From: Paralvinella palmiformis
Taxonomy: Eukaryota; Annelida; Polychaeta; Terebellida; Alvinellidae
NCBI GenBank assembly: GCA_025642065.1
Contig: JAODUP010000145.1
Coordinates: forward strand, 325,001-389,000
Length of the DNA stretch: 64,000 nt
Direction: 5' to 3'
Shown: positions 63,201 through 64,000 of the stretch, one piece after another
Position numbering within the stretch: position 1 is the stretch's first letter
Layout: each line of letters starts with the position of its first letter
Made by a program: the position numbers and the translations under genes
Notes under the pieces: model-generated
The model's database searches: none
Told to the model about the DNA's origin: nothing
What the model saw: the letters and a program-made list of their open reading frames with translations, nothing else

Positions 63201-64000
63201 CCAGTATCTGATTACCATATCTGATGATGCCTGTGTCGTGATATGGAAGATACAGGATAAGGAAGGCCGTGGCATAAAGCGTGACAAAGAGGTCGGTTAT
63301 GCAGAGGAGATCCTCATCACGAAGAGTGACTTGGAGGAGAAAAACCAAATGATGAGCGAACTGAAGCAGAGAGTCGATGAACTGAAGATGGAGAATGAGT
63401 ATCAGTTACGACTTAAGGATATGAATTACAATGAGAAAATCAAAGAACTGACAGAGAAATTTATTCAGGAGATGGAATCACTGAAGACCAAAAACCAGGT
63501 TTGTCATTCATATAAATAATCTTATTAAACGGTATCTTTCACAAATCAAAGAAATTATTTATTTATGTGATATTTAAACTTCTATAAGACAACAGTTAGT
63601 TTTTTAATTATTTTAGGCACCATATAATATTAATACCAAAATTAGAATTTATGTAGATACTGTATGCAAGTTGGCTTGTTTATGGAGCAAACTTTGTAGT
63701 AATTGTCAATTATTACTTATTCAAACGTCAAAACCTATTCAAGTTTCCAATTTTACACATTTATTAGTTGACCTTTGGCTAGTTCCGTATTAAATCTCAC
63801 AATTAATTATTTTTTGATGCAGGTATTGAAGACAGAGAAGGACAAGGAAGAGCTTAAGCATGAGGAAGAAATTAGTGAAATTATGGAAAAACATGCGAAG
63901 GAACTCCAAGACCTAGGTATGACGTAGTTTACTATATTTGATAGTTGTTTTGAAGCTAAATATATTTTATACGTTCTCCTATTCCAGCTGTAATATGCAG
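56584..64000 (+). CDS. CFAP57: CFAP57 (WDR65), cilia- and flagella-associated protein 57, N-terminal part, cut by the window edge
   Basis: Axonemal WD-repeat/coiled-coil protein tied to inner dynein arm assembly in motile cilia. Exons 56584-57054, 57356-57597, 57805-57973, 59116-59268, 59527-59666, 59966-60131, 61493-61819, 62138-62311, 63181-63498 and 63823-63916 keep frame through GT-AG sites, giving 751 codons plus one base; an eleventh exon probably opens at 63988 after TATTCCAG. Residues 1 to about 640 are WD-type beta-propeller blades (for example [49 protein letters not shown]). From about 657 a charged coiled coil begins ([35 protein letters not shown]). It matches human CFAP57 along its length; [20 protein letters not shown] and LRLKDMNY are near-identical. 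The human protein is about 1250 residues, so roughly 60% is present here. Confidence 0.96.
60174..60325. repeat. TA then GAGT microsatellite in CFAP57 intron 6
   Basis: A TA run, a short GT run, then about 25 GAGT units, just left of the pogo-like remnant. Confidence 0.95.
60385..61245. mobile_element. Tigger/pogo-like DNA transposon remnant in CFAP57 intron 6
   Basis: Inverted ends CATATATACTCGCATAAAGG (left) and ATATATACTCGCATATAAGT (right, reverse complement). Inside, plus-strand ORF 60681-60908 and a shifted continuation to 61137 show the end of a transposase-like protein: [12 protein letters not shown], then [13 protein letters not shown] and an acidic [15 protein letters not shown] tail. 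This order (W-x-x-x-W, SF/SL-KKCxIxN, acidic end) is typical of DDE proteins of pogo/Tigger/Jerky type. The catalytic core is missing, so it is an internal deletion derivative. Confidence 0.7.

Overview
This is an animal nuclear genome window from a lophotrochozoan, most likely a mollusc. The genes are split by GT-AG introns, and the DNA is very rich in microsatellites (CA, TA, GA, TATC, TGTC, TTTG, GAGT, GTA) and in short tRNA-derived SINEs. The group is an inference from gene style and repeat style; no species can be named from the sequence alone.

Five protein genes can be assembled by hand, all but the last complete. (1) 19089-23863 (+): a two-exon TGF-beta superfamily ligand of 451 residues with signal peptide, latency-type propeptide, RSRR furin site and a 113-residue cystine-knot domain that has Ser where the inter-chain Cys is expected. 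(2) 26302-30316 (-): a seven-exon secreted trypsin-like S1 protease of 282 residues with an intact His/Asp/Ser triad and a non-basic residue before IVGG. Its second intron is largely a 41-copy 28-bp minisatellite whose repeat unit is the intron's own 3' splice site. (3) 38892-43046 (+): a four-exon small secreted protein of 165 residues that I do not recognise. (4) 44498-53597 (-): ALKBH7, a mitochondrial AlkB-family dioxygenase, four exons, 273 residues. (5) 56584 to the right edge (+): the N-terminal 751 codons of CFAP57 (WDR65), a ciliary WD-repeat/coiled-coil protein, which runs out of the window.

The first 18 kb hold no gene I can support. They carry simple repeats, SINEs, duplicated 350-540 bp modules, a 43-bp tandem repeat and a probable pogo-like DNA transposon, separated by unremarkable sequence. 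The large introns are full of mobile elements: ALKBH7 intron 2 holds a decayed minus-strand LINE 3' end beside a decayed plus-strand LINE 5' half that is itself split by a TIR element; CFAP57 intron 6 holds a Tigger/pogo-like remnant; intron 1 of the small secreted gene holds a retroelement fragment with an internal 30-bp minisatellite. The SINEs fall into at least three families, and several copies keep perfect target-site duplications.

The genes are functionally unrelated, as expected for an ordinary animal chromosome segment: ALKBH7 and CFAP57 are head to head about 3 kb apart, and the small secreted gene and ALKBH7 converge tail to tail. Exon boundaries were set by consensus splice sites, reading-frame continuity and, for ALKBH7 and CFAP57, agreement with my memory of the human proteins; no alignment was run.
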